Assembly (NCBI GenBank): GCA_963662175.1
Contig: OY759218.1
Span: 17,574,480-17,638,479, forward strand
Direction: 5' to 3'
Origin: Aradus depressus
Taxonomy: Eukaryota; Arthropoda; Insecta; Hemiptera; Aradidae
DNA: 64,000 nucleotides
The notes beneath the pieces were generated by a model. It saw nothing but the letters and a program-made list of their open reading frames with translations, did no database searches and was not told the origin of the DNA. This document shows, in pieces, positions 11,322-22,142 of the stretch; the stretch's first letter is position 1, and every line of letters starts with the position of its first letter. The translations under genes and the position numbers were made by a program.

Positions 11322-13037
11322 GTATATGGGTTTCGACCAGGGAGGTCAACAACAGATGCAGTGGAAGAGGTGAAGAATCTGGTGTGTGCAGCAATAACCG
11401 GGACGCTAAGGAGCCGGAAGCACTGCCTTATGGTCACGTTGGACATCAGCAATGCGTTCAACTCGGCTCGGTGGGACAAGATCTGGGAGAGCCTCTTACG
11501 GGACTTCAAGATCCCCAGGTATCTGATGAAGATCATCAGGAACTACCTAAGCGAGAGGATGCTGTTCGCGGACACCACTGACGGAACCAGGGAATTCAAG
11601 GTCACTACAGGAGTTCCACAAGGGTCAGTCCTTGGCCCCACACTGTGGAACATCCTGTACAATGGCTTGCTGAGCCTGCCAATGCCAGAAGACCTTACCT
11701 TGGTGGCGTATGCTGACGATGTAGGGATCGTCATAGTGGCTGATGATCTGGAAAACCTGGAACGCAAATTCCAGGCTGCCATGGAGCGGATACACCATTG
11801 GATGAGCTCTGTGGGCCTTTCCCTGGCCATCCACAAGACGGATGCAGTACTCTTCACCGGGAGGAAGGCCAGAACCAACATGTCACTGACCTTCCAGGGT
11901 TATACTATCGAGACCCAACCGGCAATCAGGTACCTGGGAGTAATGCTGGATCAGAGGCTCACTTTTAGGGAGCACCTCAAATACGTGGGAGCGAAGGCCG
12001 CCAGGACATCGGCGGCGATTTCGAGAATTCTGCCCAACGTCGGTGGCCCTAGGCAGAGCAGGAGAAGACTGCTGGCAGGAGTCAGCACATCCATCCTTCT
12101 GCACGGGGCCCCGACATGGGCAGATGCAACGAGGATTCCCTCATACCTGAGGCTGATCGCCCCCGCTCACAGGCGAAGCGCACTGAGAGTCGCATGCGCC
12201 TACCGAACAGTTTCTGGCGACGCTGCCTATGTAATTGCTGGGCTGCCCCCCATTGACCTCTTGGCACGGGAACGTACGCGACACTTCAAAAGGAAACAAG
12301 ACCCGGTTCAGGTGGAAGAGGTGGTGCAGCGCTTCGACCACAGGGGAAACCGGGTCTTCTATCAGGACGCGGGGGCCAGCCCTGGTCCAGCAGAGCCAGA
12401 GAGGGCCAGGACAATTAGGGAGTGGCAGGAAGAATGGGACAAGTCCACAAAGGGACGGTGGACCCATCGGCTCATCCCTCGAGTCGAGCCTTGGCTCACC
12501 AGAAAGCATGGGGAGGTGAATTACCACCTCACCCAGGTACTCACGGGACACGGTGGGTTCCGGGGGTACCTCCACAAAATCGGGGCAGCAACAACACCAG
12601 ACTGCCCCGCGTGCCTTGGTGAGACGGAGTCGGCGGAGCATGTCCTCCTCAAATGCCCCAGATTTGAGGAGGGAAGGAAAAATCTGGAGTGCAGCATGGG
12701 CGCCCCGCTGACTGCTACCAGTTACGTGGACGCTATGCTGCGCTCCCAGGAGTCGTGGGATGAAGGCTGCGATTTTGCAGCGCTCATCATGGGCGGGTTG
12801 GCCCTTCAGGAGAGGGCTGACAAGGAACAGTAGCGGTAATAAAACAGAAGAAGGGGCGTTACCAGCCACCCTTCCTCCCTTCCGCGAAGTAATGACAGAC
12901 CTTCAGTTCCGCGGAAGGGAATCAGGATCGGCAAGGAGGGGGTTTTAGTGGGTATGGTGATGGTGAACCGTCTCGAGTCCCACACTATCCAGGGCTACCT
13001 TCCCTGGATGTGCGTCACAGCATTTCCCCCTCCAATG

Positions 13038-13096
<59 letters not shown>
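11322..13096 (+). mobile_element. 5'-truncated R1/I-type LINE with 59-base poly(A) and 14-bp target duplication
   Basis: AAACTGTATATAAA stands at 11308-11321 and again at 13094-13107, with the insertion between. The body begins inside the RT domain, ends in a 205-bp 3' UTR and has an uninterrupted A run from 13038 to 13096. It is GC-rich (clearly above its surroundings), with no stop or frameshift, so it looks very young. The target duplication includes the end of the P1 MITE, so the MITE was there first. Confidence 0.93.
11328..12833 (+). CDS. R1/I-type LINE reverse transcriptase, N-terminally truncated
   Basis: The frame is open from the truncation point (GFRPGRSTTDAVEE, an RT motif that precedes the first annotatable Met at 11361) to TAG at 12833. 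RT motifs follow in order: LDISNAFNS, GVPQGSVLGPTLW and YADDVGIV. The C-terminal region has the block VSGDAAYVIAGLPPIDLL and a zinc-knuckle-like CPACLGETESAEHVLLKCP, typical of R1/LOA/I elements. The endonuclease domain is absent, so this copy is not autonomous. Strong GC bias makes many antisense frames open; they are shadows. Confidence 0.88.
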   Translation, partial: GFRPGRSTTDAVEEVKNLVCAAITGTLRSRKHCLMVTLDISNAFNSARWDKIWESLLRDFKIPRYLMKIIRNYLSERMLFADTTDGTREFKVTTGVPQGSVLGPTLWNILYNGLLSLPMPEDLTLVAYADDVGIVIVADDLENLERKFQAAMERIHHWMSSVGLSLAIHKTDAVLFTGRKARTNMSLTFQGYTIETQPAIRYLGVMLDQRLTFREHLKYVGAKAARTSAAISRILPNVGGPRQSRRRLLAGVSTSILLHGAPTWADATRIPSYLRLIAPAHRRSALRVACAYRTVSGDAAYVIAGLPPIDLLARERTRHFKRKQDPVQVEEVVQRFDHRGNRVFYQDAGASPGPAEPERARTIREWQEEWDKSTKGRWTHRLIPRVEPWLTRKHGEVNYHLTQVLTGHGGFRGYLHKIGAATTPDCPACLGETESAEHVLLKCPRFEEGRKNLECSMGAPLTATSYVDAMLRSQESWDEGCDFAALIMGGLALQERADKEQ

Positions 13097-13098
<2 letters not shown>

Positions 13099-13149
13099 GT
13101 ATATAAAAATAAATAAAATGTATCTCAAAATATTCAATTAAAATTAAAT

Positions 13150-13400
13150 TTCTTTACAAGGCGTTGTCTATACTGCGATGCACACTGACATAAAGATACA
13201 ATGTGTCCCACTTATCCCGATTCAAAACGGCTAGGCATTCATTGTAATTTAAATTTTTTTTTTTTTAAATTTAATACTGAATATCTGGTGAATGGGACTT
13301 CACGCAAGAAGTGGATCATGTTTATTTTCGTATTTATCAAGATTACATGAAGGGTACTTAGGATAAAATTTTTACGCCATGGTTGGTAATTCAGGTTCAT
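13150..13400 (-). pseudogene. Decayed LINE C-terminal fragment
   Basis: The minus strand translates to broken pieces of a LINE C-terminus: a WGHIVSLCQ-like block and a cysteine motif (CSLCN...). The same pieces, independently diverged, occur at 14760-14945. Family level assignment only. Confidence 0.45.
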
Positions 13401-13435
13401 GGATTCACACCGGGTCTTTTACTTCTCCAATTATA

Positions 13436-13905
13436 CGAAGTATAGGGTAGTTATGTAATCGCTGAAAAATTCGGAGTTTTCGGACCTCTAGAATCCAAAT
13501 ATGAAAACTGTGTGTCTGTGAACACTATAACTTCCTATAGAATGAATGTATCAACACAAAATTTTATATGTGAATCCAGAGCCCTCCAATGATGACACCT
13601 ATCGTTTTTCAGCCAAATTGACCATGGAAAAAGGCAGATTAGGAGGAGGCTTAGCATAAAAACTTTAATTACAGCCGATAGAATGAATTTATGGACACAA
13701 AATTTTATATGTATAACCAAAATCCCATAAAAATAACAATAATCGATTTTCAGTCAAATCAGCCAAAGGGAAGGGGGGATTAGGGGAGGCTTCACTCAAA
13801 AACTCTAATAACTGACGTTGTAATGAATGTATAGACACAATTTAGTATGAGAATTTAGGAGCTTCTATGTACGTCAACTGTTGAATATTGCGCAAATAAA
13901 AATTT
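13436..13905 (-). repeat. Family R copy with three units of about 142 bp
   Basis: GAATGAATGTAT-type phrases recur at about 13536, 13677 and 13819, a spacing of 141-142 bp. Each unit holds a TTTTCAGCCAAAT block and an AAACTTTAATTAC-like block. An end block (TTATGTAATCGCTGAAAAATT) sits at 13450. Family R is described under Findings. Confidence 0.75.
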
Positions 13906-14031
13906 TGTATGTATTTAAGGATATCGCTTTCACGCCATAATTGGTAATTAAGGTTTAAGGATTCACACCCCGGTGTAAAGTCCCGACTTTCAATTTTTTA
14001 TTTTTTTTTTCGATTTTGTTTCCATCCTGTT

Positions 14032-14680
14032 TATAGTCTACCCTCGTGGAAAAGCGGGCCACAAGAGAAATAACTCCTAAACGGTTAGAGATAACCAAAT
14101 TGTGCATAGGACTAAAGTTGTAGCACTCGCCAAGAGCTATAGTATGACGTCCTCGAAAAGACAAAAATGACTCTTTCAATGGCTCAAACAGCCCTTCGAA
14201 AGGCGGGTTCCCTTTTGACCCTTAAGTTTCATTAGACTTTATTAAAGTACTGAAAAAACAAGGAAGAACTGTGCAAACAGATTTTTGATACATCAAGTAG
14301 TTCTCGAAAAAAAAAAAAAACGTTTAAAGTTGCAAGTTTTTCTTTGTTTGTTGAATTTTAATAACCAGATTCAAGAAAAACGTGCAACCTTCAACGTTTT
14401 TTTTCCGAGAACTACTTGACGTATCAAAATTCTGTTTATACAGTTCTTCCTTGTTTTTTTAGTACTTTAATAAAGTGTAATGAAACTTAAGGGTCAAAAG
14501 GGAACCCCGCCCTTCGAAGGGCTGTTTGAGACATTAAAAGGGTCATTTTGGTCTTTTCGAGGGTGCCATATTATAGCTCTCGGCGAGTGCTACAACTTTA
14601 GTTCCATGCATTATTTTGATATCTCCAACCGTTTAGGAGTTATTTCACTTGAGGCCCGCTTTTCTGGGCCACCCTGTATA
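14032..14680. mobile_element. Long palindromic MITE, diverged relative of 43800-44624
   Basis: Two arms of about 300 bp are inverted copies around a centre near 14365 (for example CTTAAGTTTCATTAGACTTT against AGTGTAATGAAACTTAAG). The right end reads GGGCCACCCTGTATA, and the ends share the AAAGCGGGCCAC block with the palindrome at 43800. The arms are clearly more diverged than in that copy. No coding capacity. Confidence 0.8.
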
Positions 14681-14759
14681 ATGGAAAATAGAGCTGTCAG
14701 CCAGTCTAACTAAACTCTCCCATTTCCTTCTTTTCATACTTTCCCGAAACCTATCCCTC

Positions 14760-14945
14760 CTCTACAACACATTGGCATATTGTGTTGCACACTTAACATA
14801 AACATATAATGCGTCCCAGATCTTTTCTTTTCTTAAAGAATTTATTATGGAATTCCTGGAGAATTGGGCATTCACCTAATAAGTGGATTATGTTGTTTCG
14901 TCTTTAGCAACATTACATAAAGAGCACTTATGGAGACTGATCATG
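14760..14945 (-). pseudogene. Decayed LINE C-terminal fragment, sibling of 13150-13400
   Basis: The minus strand gives KCSLCNVAKDETT followed after a stop by VNAQFSRN, which resembles the cysteine-rich LINE C-terminus (CxxC...H...C). Only the tail of the protein is present, with stops. Confidence 0.45.
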
Positions 14946-15012
14946 ACGTAATAAAATTAATGCATAACAACAAATAGCCTTTAACTTTATACTTTAAATT
15001 ATTATTACTTAC

Positions 15013-15150
15013 TCGAATAATTTCTTTTAATCCAAAAACAAATCGGTTTTCAGCTACTTTTCGAACCTTACAAATAAGTATTCTAGCTTTAAATAGAAAC
15101 AAATATCTATCGTGTGCCTTCCCGTCTTTTGTTTTCACTTTAAACCAATT
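15013..15150 (-). CDS. UNC-89/obscurin-like gene, exon e (N-terminal half of PH domain)
   Basis: Acceptor TTTTTTTTTCAG precedes 15150 and consensus donor GTAAGT follows 15013. The exon is exactly 46 codons, phase 0 at both ends. The peptide starts NWFKVKTKDGKAHDRYLFLF and ends GLKEIIR: the first strands of a PH domain as found directly after the DH domain in UNC-89/obscurin (the RYLFLF...ILICKVR pattern). It joins in frame to LPEVE in the next exon. Confidence 0.88.
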
Positions 15151-15407
15151 CTGAAAAAAAAATAAAAATAATTAATTATTATCGCAAAGAATAAATTAAC
15201 AAATATTGCTTTGAGGTTGAGGAAGAATACCGTTGATTTAAGACCTTATTATTATTATTTATTTTATTTTTATTTTTTTTCTTATACTTAGTTGTTATTG
15301 TACATTTTTCACTATTGTCAATAAATTTACTTATGGTCTGTACCGATTGTCAATATGCACAATAAAAAAAATATACAAAAAAAAAAAAAATTGAGACTAG
15401 TATAGAG

Positions 15408-16291
15408 CAAGAGTGGCCAACACGCCTTGAATAATTTTACGACCCGCGAGATTCATCACATTTTTACAAAATATGTTTTTGCACAAGACATATGCAAATA
15501 TACGCATTGAGATCGACTTACAAAAGCTAAGTGAAAGAGTTGAGAAACAAATATCTCACTAATTAAATATTATTCGATCATTTCATTATTATATTATCTA
15601 TGCTTATATATATGCTACGGGTAAAGTTAGATTAACGGTTAAACCTAGGATTACCCGGGTAAACCTAGTAGTACCCGCTGCCGCTTGGTTAAAGTCCGAA
15701 ATATAATTGAAATAGTTCACGTTTCGGGCTTTACCCGGGTAAAGTATATGTTAAAGCTAGAACCTGTACTACTTCAAATATAGGAACGACGGGAGGGGCA
15801 GATATATCGTCCCGCCGGCGGAACGCCGGCAAATACGCCCCCAAATTTTGTAATATTTCGATTTATGTTTGTTCTAGGAATTTATGTACCCAGATGAATG
15901 ATTATCGCTTTTAGACAGCTTACAACAATAGAAATTGAGGTGCGGTCGAGTTAATTAATAAGTACCTAATCTTTATAGTGGAATATACGTCCACTAATGG
16001 CCTTGTCATTATTAGTATACCCAACTTAAACCAAGCGGGAGCGGGTACTACGCAGTTTACCCGGGTAATCCTAGGTTTAACCGTTAATCTAACTTTACCC
16101 GTAACATATATATGAATAATAATAAAAACAACAATAATAATAATTCATTCTGTTTTAAATTTTCACTCCAAAAATTTTTTGTAGTGGGTCCAAATCTAAT
16201 ATGGGGGGGATATAAAATTTTATATGCGGCCTGCGGGATTATAATGCATCTCCAAAGTGGCCTGCAAGATCATTTGGGTTAGCCACCCCTG
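15408..16291. mobile_element. hAT-like non-autonomous element with 8-bp target duplication
   Basis: GTATAGAG occurs at 15400-15407 and 16292-16299. The ends CAAGAGTGGCCAAC and (reverse complement) CAGGGGTGGCTAACC form short imperfect inverted repeats starting CA, typical of hAT elements. No transposase. A second element is nested at 15615-16104. Confidence 0.75.
15615..16104. mobile_element. Nested foldback-type MITE (hAT-like target duplication)
   Basis: The ends TACGGGTAAAGTTAGATTAA and its inverted copy TTAATCTAACTTTACCCGTA extend with good pairing for about 50 bp, including ACCTAGGATTACCCGGGTAA. ATATATATG flanks both sides (15606-15614 and 16105-16113), an 8-9 bp duplication, but the AT repeat makes its length uncertain. 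It sits inside the hAT-like element 15408-16291 and is therefore younger. Confidence 0.7.
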
Positions 16292-16411
16292 GTATAGAGA
16301 TCACTTCATAAACGTGGATTGAAACAAACACTTCGGTTTCCCAAAAATAATAATTATTTTATTATTAACTCAAGAGTCCACTAAAGAGAAAAATGAGAAA
16401 TTACCCCTCTT

Positions 16412-16430
16412 CCCCCCCCCCCCCCCCCCC
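16412..16430. repeat. Poly(C) run of 19
   Basis: Uninterrupted C run; on the minus strand it is a G tract able in principle to form a quadruplex. One of several such runs in the window. Confidence 0.95.
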
Positions 16431-16502
16431 AGATCCGCTATTATCCTACTATCCCTGTTGAAATAGAAAAATAGAATGAGACCTAACGTACTCATAGTAC
16501 TT

Positions 16503-16680
16503 CAGGTGCGGATCCAGAGGGAGGTTTGAAACGAGTGAATTCTAACGATTAGAATTAAACTAACCAAAAAAAAATTAAATATGAATTCATGAATTTATGC
16601 AGTTCCTTGTTTCCTTAATATGTGGTTAAAAACCGTCTTGGAGGAGGGGGGCGGCCAACCTCCCTCTGGATCCGCACCTG
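16503..16680. mobile_element. Short MITE, 178 bp
   Basis: The ends CAGGTGCGGATCCAGAGGGA and TCCCTCTGGATCCGCACCTG are perfect inverted repeats (20 bp or more). The target duplication is not clear (TAGTACTT against GTAGTTAC). The CA...TG ends suggest the hAT group. Confidence 0.75.
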
Positions 16681-16757
16681 GTAGTTACCCCCGTTTCTCC
16701 TTCCCATGGTTCATTCATGGACTTAATGAAGTATTAGAAAAATGAATAAATACGAAC

Positions 16758-16922
16758 GTGTCTTAGTAGACGTCCCAACTTATGTATGTCTCCGTGGTAT
16801 CCTTCGATGTTTGTTATAAACTTCAAGTCTTCAGCTCTGTGTGGGATACCAAGCATCAACTCAAGAGCCTTATTTAAATCGGTAGTGTCTTCGTCGAGTC
16901 TATCACAGTACTTGATTAATTC
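16758..16922 (-). CDS. UNC-89/obscurin-like gene, exon d (C-terminal DH domain and DH-PH linker)
   Basis: Acceptor GATTTCAG precedes 16922 and donor GTTCGT follows 16758. The exon is 55 codons, phase 0 at both ends. The peptide starts ELIKYCDRLDEDTTDLNKAL and ends EGYHGDIHKLGRLLRH. This is the last DH helix and the linker that leads into the PH domain (NWF in the next exon). The GTTCGT donor is weaker than the others but is the only one that keeps the frame. Confidence 0.88.
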
Positions 16923-18640
16923 CTGAAATCAATGAATATAGGTATTAGTTTAGATATGAAATTAATTAACCATAAACATTCATATCTGTCGTTAATACAT
17001 AAAGAGAGAATGTTTTTATGTGTACATGTACTCTTGGAAGTTACTTAACCAACTTGGATAATTCTTTCTCACTCTTTATCAAATGGGAGCTGAGCAGTGA
17101 TGATAAAAGTGAAACAAGTTGAAGAACGCCATTTATTGCATTTGCTGCCTAAACCGTTGAAGATATATCAACATATTGTATGGAGGAATAGTAGACAATA
17201 AAAAATATTACAAAAATGTCCCCGACAGTATATACCTATCTATAACAGATAGCCTTCAATAAGAATTACATATGTCGCATCCTTGTAAACCCGATTCAAA
17301 CGTAGACTATTGGGCATCTCCAAATTGTGAACGGGAGAGGGTTTTTAGAGGGGGGGGGGGGGGAACAAAATAGCTCTATAACGGTTGATGTTTCGAGGTT
17401 AATGTATAAAACCAAAAATAAATCAAATCAAATTTTCAACTTATGATCATATGAACATTTGACTATGAAAAAGGCTCTGCTAATATGAGTTTCACAATTG
17501 CGGTGCTGGCCGAGAGACCTGTTGCAGTAAAGGATGTAGTTACTATTTAGGAGTTCTGGCAAAGGCCAGTTTCTCCCCTCATGTTCACTCATATTCAGCT
17601 CTTCTTATACCTCTCGGTCTGCCACCATTGTTGGTCAGAGGCTGGCGGAGCAAAGTGGTGCGGGATCACCGGGCTTCCGTGATCTCCTCTAACTCTATTA
17701 AATTGGTGGAATGAGGATGACCTCATCGTGATGGTGTATCGGGGGATCTCGAGTAGAATTTATTTATTTATTATTCATTATTTTGAACTTTTTTTATTTA
17801 TTTTTGTATTATTATTACCCTTGTATATATTTTATTTATTTGTATATATTATTTTGTACATATCCTTCACCATTTTATAGAGAAATTTTCATATTTGTAA
17901 TTATTATTATTTTTTTTTTATTCTTACCTTCCTTACCTTGTACATGTTACATTTATTATACAACATTGTCATCTTTACTAATGGTTTCATTTCACCGAAA
18001 ATAAAATACTATATAAAATAATATAAAAAAAATTAATTTCGAGTTTTCAATTGAAAAATTAACTACATCGTTTTAAAGGTCTTTTACGTTAGCGGTTTGA
18101 GAAATCAGAATTTTTCATTTATGCAGAGGGGTGGAAGAAGTGGGGCGGAGCCAAAAAACATCGGCATTGCTGTGTAATAATTTGTGATAATTAAATCGTA
18201 ATTAATATAAATAAATAATAAAAAATAATAATTAAATAATAATTCAGAAAAATAATAAAATTAATAATAATAAATGTTAAATTATCACATTTCCAGAAAT
18301 TGTTGCTGGTCTTCTACTAAATTTTGATTTCTAAAGTAGTTTCCGAAAAGGGCCCTGAAAAAATATCAAAATTCAAGACGTGTAATTTTGAAGGAAGTGC
18401 ACGTATTTGAAAAAAATTAACTAATAATTATTTCATTTGGATTTCTGCTAAAGATACTAAAGAGATATATTGTTTTCCTAAATTTGCAAAAATGTTAAAT
18501 CTAATCCAAAGGTATTAATTATCTTACTTGGTTCACAGGGAAAATGAATAGCATATATTTAGATTGGGTTTATTTATCTTAACCTACATTATAAATTTAA
18601 TAACTAATATTGGAAAATAAAAAAATCAAATTATTTACAA
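16923..18640. other. Intron sequence; poly(G) run and unclassified fragments
   Basis: The start of the 28-kb intron. A G run of 14 lies at 17350-17363. A GC-richer block at about 17470-17760 (with TTTCTCCCCTCATG) may be a LINE scrap related to 33037-33433, but the match is short. 17783-18290 is AT-rich low complexity and its long AT-coded frame is not a gene. Confidence 0.45.
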
Positions 18641-18649
18641 GAAAAATCT

Positions 18650-19260
18650 TACTAATTTCTACAACTACTTTAGTCTCTTTTCTTATTGTTGTGGCCACTC
18701 TTTAAAATTCTTGTTCACATTACAACTCTCCTTAGACTGTCTCTTGACTATTTTAACAGCTGATCGGCAGCATTTGTTCTCCATTCGTTTTTAAACAAAA
18801 TCCGACTAGTCCATCTTTGTATATTTATTCACTAATTAATTTACTTCTCAACTCCTAACAGCTGTTTTCATACAAATAATAATAATTGATTTTGTAATAT
18901 TAATAATTTTAATGTGTGAAATTGTTTAAATCACAAAATATAATATCGTCATAAAAAATACCTTGTAAAATGTACTTGGCCCCAAAATAATTTGCTCTTA
19001 TTTTTCTTCCAATTTGGGTCAAAATCATTAGTTAAGTTAACTTCGTCTCAAATTTTTAAACTTATTGCTTCAATCGTTTCCGATCACTCACAAAGTTTCA
19101 ATCTCATAACCTCCAGACAGACATTATCGTGAAAATAATAAATCTTGTTGAGGGGACTTTGAAATGTGAAATCCTGTTAAAAACTCGATCTCAGATGTTT
19201 GTACGATTACAATATTTAAGATATAAGAAAGTAAAAACGTTTTTTAGGACTTCATCTCCA
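18650..19260 (+). repeat. Dispersed repeat family F, partial copy
   Basis: Shares with 42540-42790 the ordered blocks TACTTGG(C/T)CCC, CTCACAAAGTTTCA and AAAACTCGATCTCAGAT. A neighbouring piece (18820-18930) matches 41930-42010 in reverse, so the copy is rearranged. Family F also occurs near 41815, 45380, 49060 and 63395. Confidence 0.6.
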
Positions 19261-19387
19261 TTAATAGTTTGGCTTAACAAAACTTCACGGTATTTAAAGT
19301 TGTGAAGCATTAAATCATAAAAAATTAGTATTACTTAGCCTTTAGTAAAAAGATTACTCGTTGCAAGCCGGAAAACCTATCTTCCTC

Positions 19388-20301
19388 CAACGATGGGCAA
19401 ATTGCATTCAATTACTAACCACGATTACTGTACTCTTTAAGTATTTAATATTTTACTTATACTTAATATTTTTTAAGTGAAGTATGAGTACATGTAATCG
19501 TACTCGGTACTCTGAGTACATTTTACTCTATTTTGAATAAAATATATTCAAATGTATTGATATTACTTATTTCAATTGACGGGGTTAGAATCAAAATGGT
19601 CCAAGTGACATTTTTGAAAATTTTTCGTTAAATGTATACAAAAATGATAGTTCTATTCAGGAAAAAAGTTGTACAAGTGAAATCCTAGCAAGTGCTGAGA
19701 TCTAATGGCAAATCACTTATTTCATTTTGGTGACATGAACAAGTAACTTAAACATATCAATAGTGACCTTGTAATTAAGATTTTTATTTCAAAACTTTAA
19801 ACTTTATTTCAAATACTATAACTACTACTTCGACCACTAGGTATATTTTGAAAAAATAAAAAAAAATTGAAACATAGAACACACACTAGAGTCTAGACAT
19901 ACTCAGTACTAACTAAATAAACTTGGCAACTAACTAAATTTAAAAAAATGTATTTCTTTTGGGTTTTGTAAGGAGATTCATAATTCATGTATAATATATT
20001 ATTACAGTATCACTTACTTCTCCCACGTATTTTTTGCCTTTTCGAAAAATTGCAATTACACACGTTTCGGGAAGCACCCCATCATCAGTGTCTATAATTC
20101 ATCTGTTCTTTTTGCTAAATATTCCTTCTGTCAATGAGGATCTTCTTTTTATAAAACATATTTATTTAGTAAACTTCCATATTTAAAAACCTAGTCAAAA
20201 CATTTGAGTAAATTTGTACTTGATTACATTTCGTACTCAACTTTTTGAGTAGATTTGTACTTGATAACAAATTTAATGTACTTGAGTACTGCCCAACTCT
20301 G
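19388..20301. mobile_element. hAT-like non-autonomous element
   Basis: The ends CAACGATGGGC and (reverse complement) CAGAGTTGGGCAGTACT form imperfect inverted repeats, with CTTCCTC(C) flanking both sides (19381-19388 and 20303-20310). Subterminal TACTTGA/GAGTAC motifs are abundant, as in many hAT elements. No transposase reading frame. Confidence 0.72.
20064..20088 (-). other. Hammerhead-core-like motif
   Basis: The minus strand reads CTGATGA, a short GGGG...TCCC stem, then GAAAC: the order of the conserved hammerhead ribozyme core. A closing stem I was not seen, so activity is doubtful. It lies inside the hAT-like element. Confidence 0.4.
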
Positions 20302-20753
20302 CCTTCCTCCATCACTTATAATCACATAGTTGCGATTTAATGTATCTTGCTTATACAAAAATGTATTTACGTAAGTCTATATTCGAAATTTCATTAAGAG
20401 TATTCTTGGTGCCAGACAAATGATCCCATATAAATTAGAATTGAGTTCGGTCCCAAATAACAGACTAATGGAAAGGTGCCAATTTTACATACTGAATTAA
20501 TATATTTCTTTCTATTTTTCACTCATTTATCTATGAAAATAAATGAATTAGATATGATTAAATTATAGGCTATTTTTTTCATAGATTACATTCATATCTA
20601 CAGACTGTCCGCGGTTGGAAGGCGTGGCTGGCCGTCCCCATCCCAAATCTCTCCCTAAGCTAGCTAGCGATTGTATTACCTAGTCTGAAAAAGTTCACTT
20701 GTTACTTTCTTATACCTTTAGTATAAGTATATTATATATAGTATATAAGGAGG

Positions 20754-21369
20754 TACAGTAGAGTCCCGCTAATCCGGACTAGATGGGACCGGACCCCGTC
20801 CGAATCACCGAAAGTCCGCATTAAACAGAATTTGCAGTAAAATGCCCATGATAAATATTTTAGCTACTTTTTTTTCTCATAAATATACCTTTTTCTTCAG
20901 CTTAATTTTATTTTCAATACTACATAATGTATGCGTTAGATCTAAGTTTTCGACCTACGAACTGAGATAGGGTTAACAAAACAAAACATCTTTGTGATTA
21001 AAACTCAAAATGTATTTATTGTACAATACAGTACTACTGTACAAAACAAACCACGGTACATTAATGTTATGATGTAAAAATTAAGAATTTTAAAAACGAA
21101 ATATGTAAACGTTAAATTCTGAACAGGATTATAAAATAAAACAATGTACAGTACGTAATGAAAAAAAGAATAATATTTTTAGACTCAGTAAAAAAAGTTC
21201 GTAATGTTTTTTTGATTTAAAGAAGACCGACGTCGTTTTGCCGTACGATCTTGTAGGCGCCTCAAGGTCAGTAGTCAAACCCTCTCTTTGAATTATTTTC
21301 GTACTTACCGCTCGCTAAATTAAATTTTTAGTTCTTTTTTAAATCATCGGATTAGCGGGACTCTATTGT
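20754..21369. mobile_element. Pogo-like MITE, family P3, copy 1
   Basis: The left end TACAGTAGAGTCCCGCTAAT and the right end ATTAGCGGGACTCTATTG are inverted, with a TA-type edge. The interior is AT-rich without transposase and matches 41112-41711 in inverted orientation over most of its length. Confidence 0.85.
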
Positions 21370-21559
21370 TTTGTTATAGAGATTAAGTTTTTAACGGAAT
21401 TTCATGTTTCCAGATCATTTTTGACCATTTTCGGTATGATGTCTGTGGTGTGTGTATGTGATTGTAGCAATGAACTTTGAAATTAAGTTGTCATATGTTC
21501 TAACTTAGGTCTGATTAGATTTTGACCAAAATCAGACGAAAATTATTTTACCTTCCTCT

Positions 21560-21760
21560 AAAAAACATTTCATACTGGCATTACTGTATTTAAGAAAGTC
21601 ACTCTCAAAGTTACACTGTACAATGAAACAAAGACCAACGCTAACACATTACTTTCATATACCCAGTAACGCCAGTATTCAAGAGGAGGGAGTGGGAGTA
21701 ATCTATACAAAAGTGATTGGAATAAGAAAATCCTGTTATGTATACCCCCAAATTACATTC
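21560..21760 (+). repeat. Family F fragment
   Basis: Contains the recurring phrase ATTACTTTCATATACCCAGT and the GAGGAGGGAGTGGGAGTAAT block seen near 49260 and elsewhere. Confidence 0.55.
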
Positions 21761-21761
21761 A

Positions 21762-21932
21762 GAGGGCGACGGTAGCTCAGTGGTATGCGTGCTTGTCTTC
21801 TGAGCTCAAGAACGTGGGTTCGAAACCCGACCGAGGCCCTTAGTTTATTTTATCTGGGAGGTAAAATAAACTTAACCAGCCGTCCTTCGGATGAGAAGTT
21901 AAGCGATGGTCCCGAGCCCTAACCTAACCTAC
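21762..21932 (+). mobile_element. tRNA-derived SINE S1, short copy with CCTAA tail
   Basis: The head has an A box (GGTAGCTCAGTGG) and a B box (GGGTTCGAAACCC). The body is cut after GATGGTCCCGAGCC and followed directly by CCTAACCTAACCT. The tail is the complement of the arthropod telomere repeat TTAGG. Confidence 0.85.
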
Positions 21933-22142
21933 ATTACATATATTTGTTTCCTTATATTATTTTATTTTGTATAGTTGAGAAAATGGCTTCTTCACATATT
22001 ATTAAGAAAGATAGCAGAACACACCATCCTACCTTCTAAAACTTTATTCATCCTGCGCCTTCGAATCCCGAACAGACATGAGTTGTTATATTCTTCGATA
22101 ATTGTGATTCACCGACAATTATGTTTCAAAATCGTTATGTAT

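Noticed and set aside
11543..12869. Long antisense ORFs opposite the R1/I-type RT
   Set aside because: Shadows created by the GC-rich sense codons; no independent motif.
17783..18004. 73-aa Tyr/Phe/Ile-rich ORF
   Set aside because: AT-rich low-complexity translation without membrane-protein context or splice signals.
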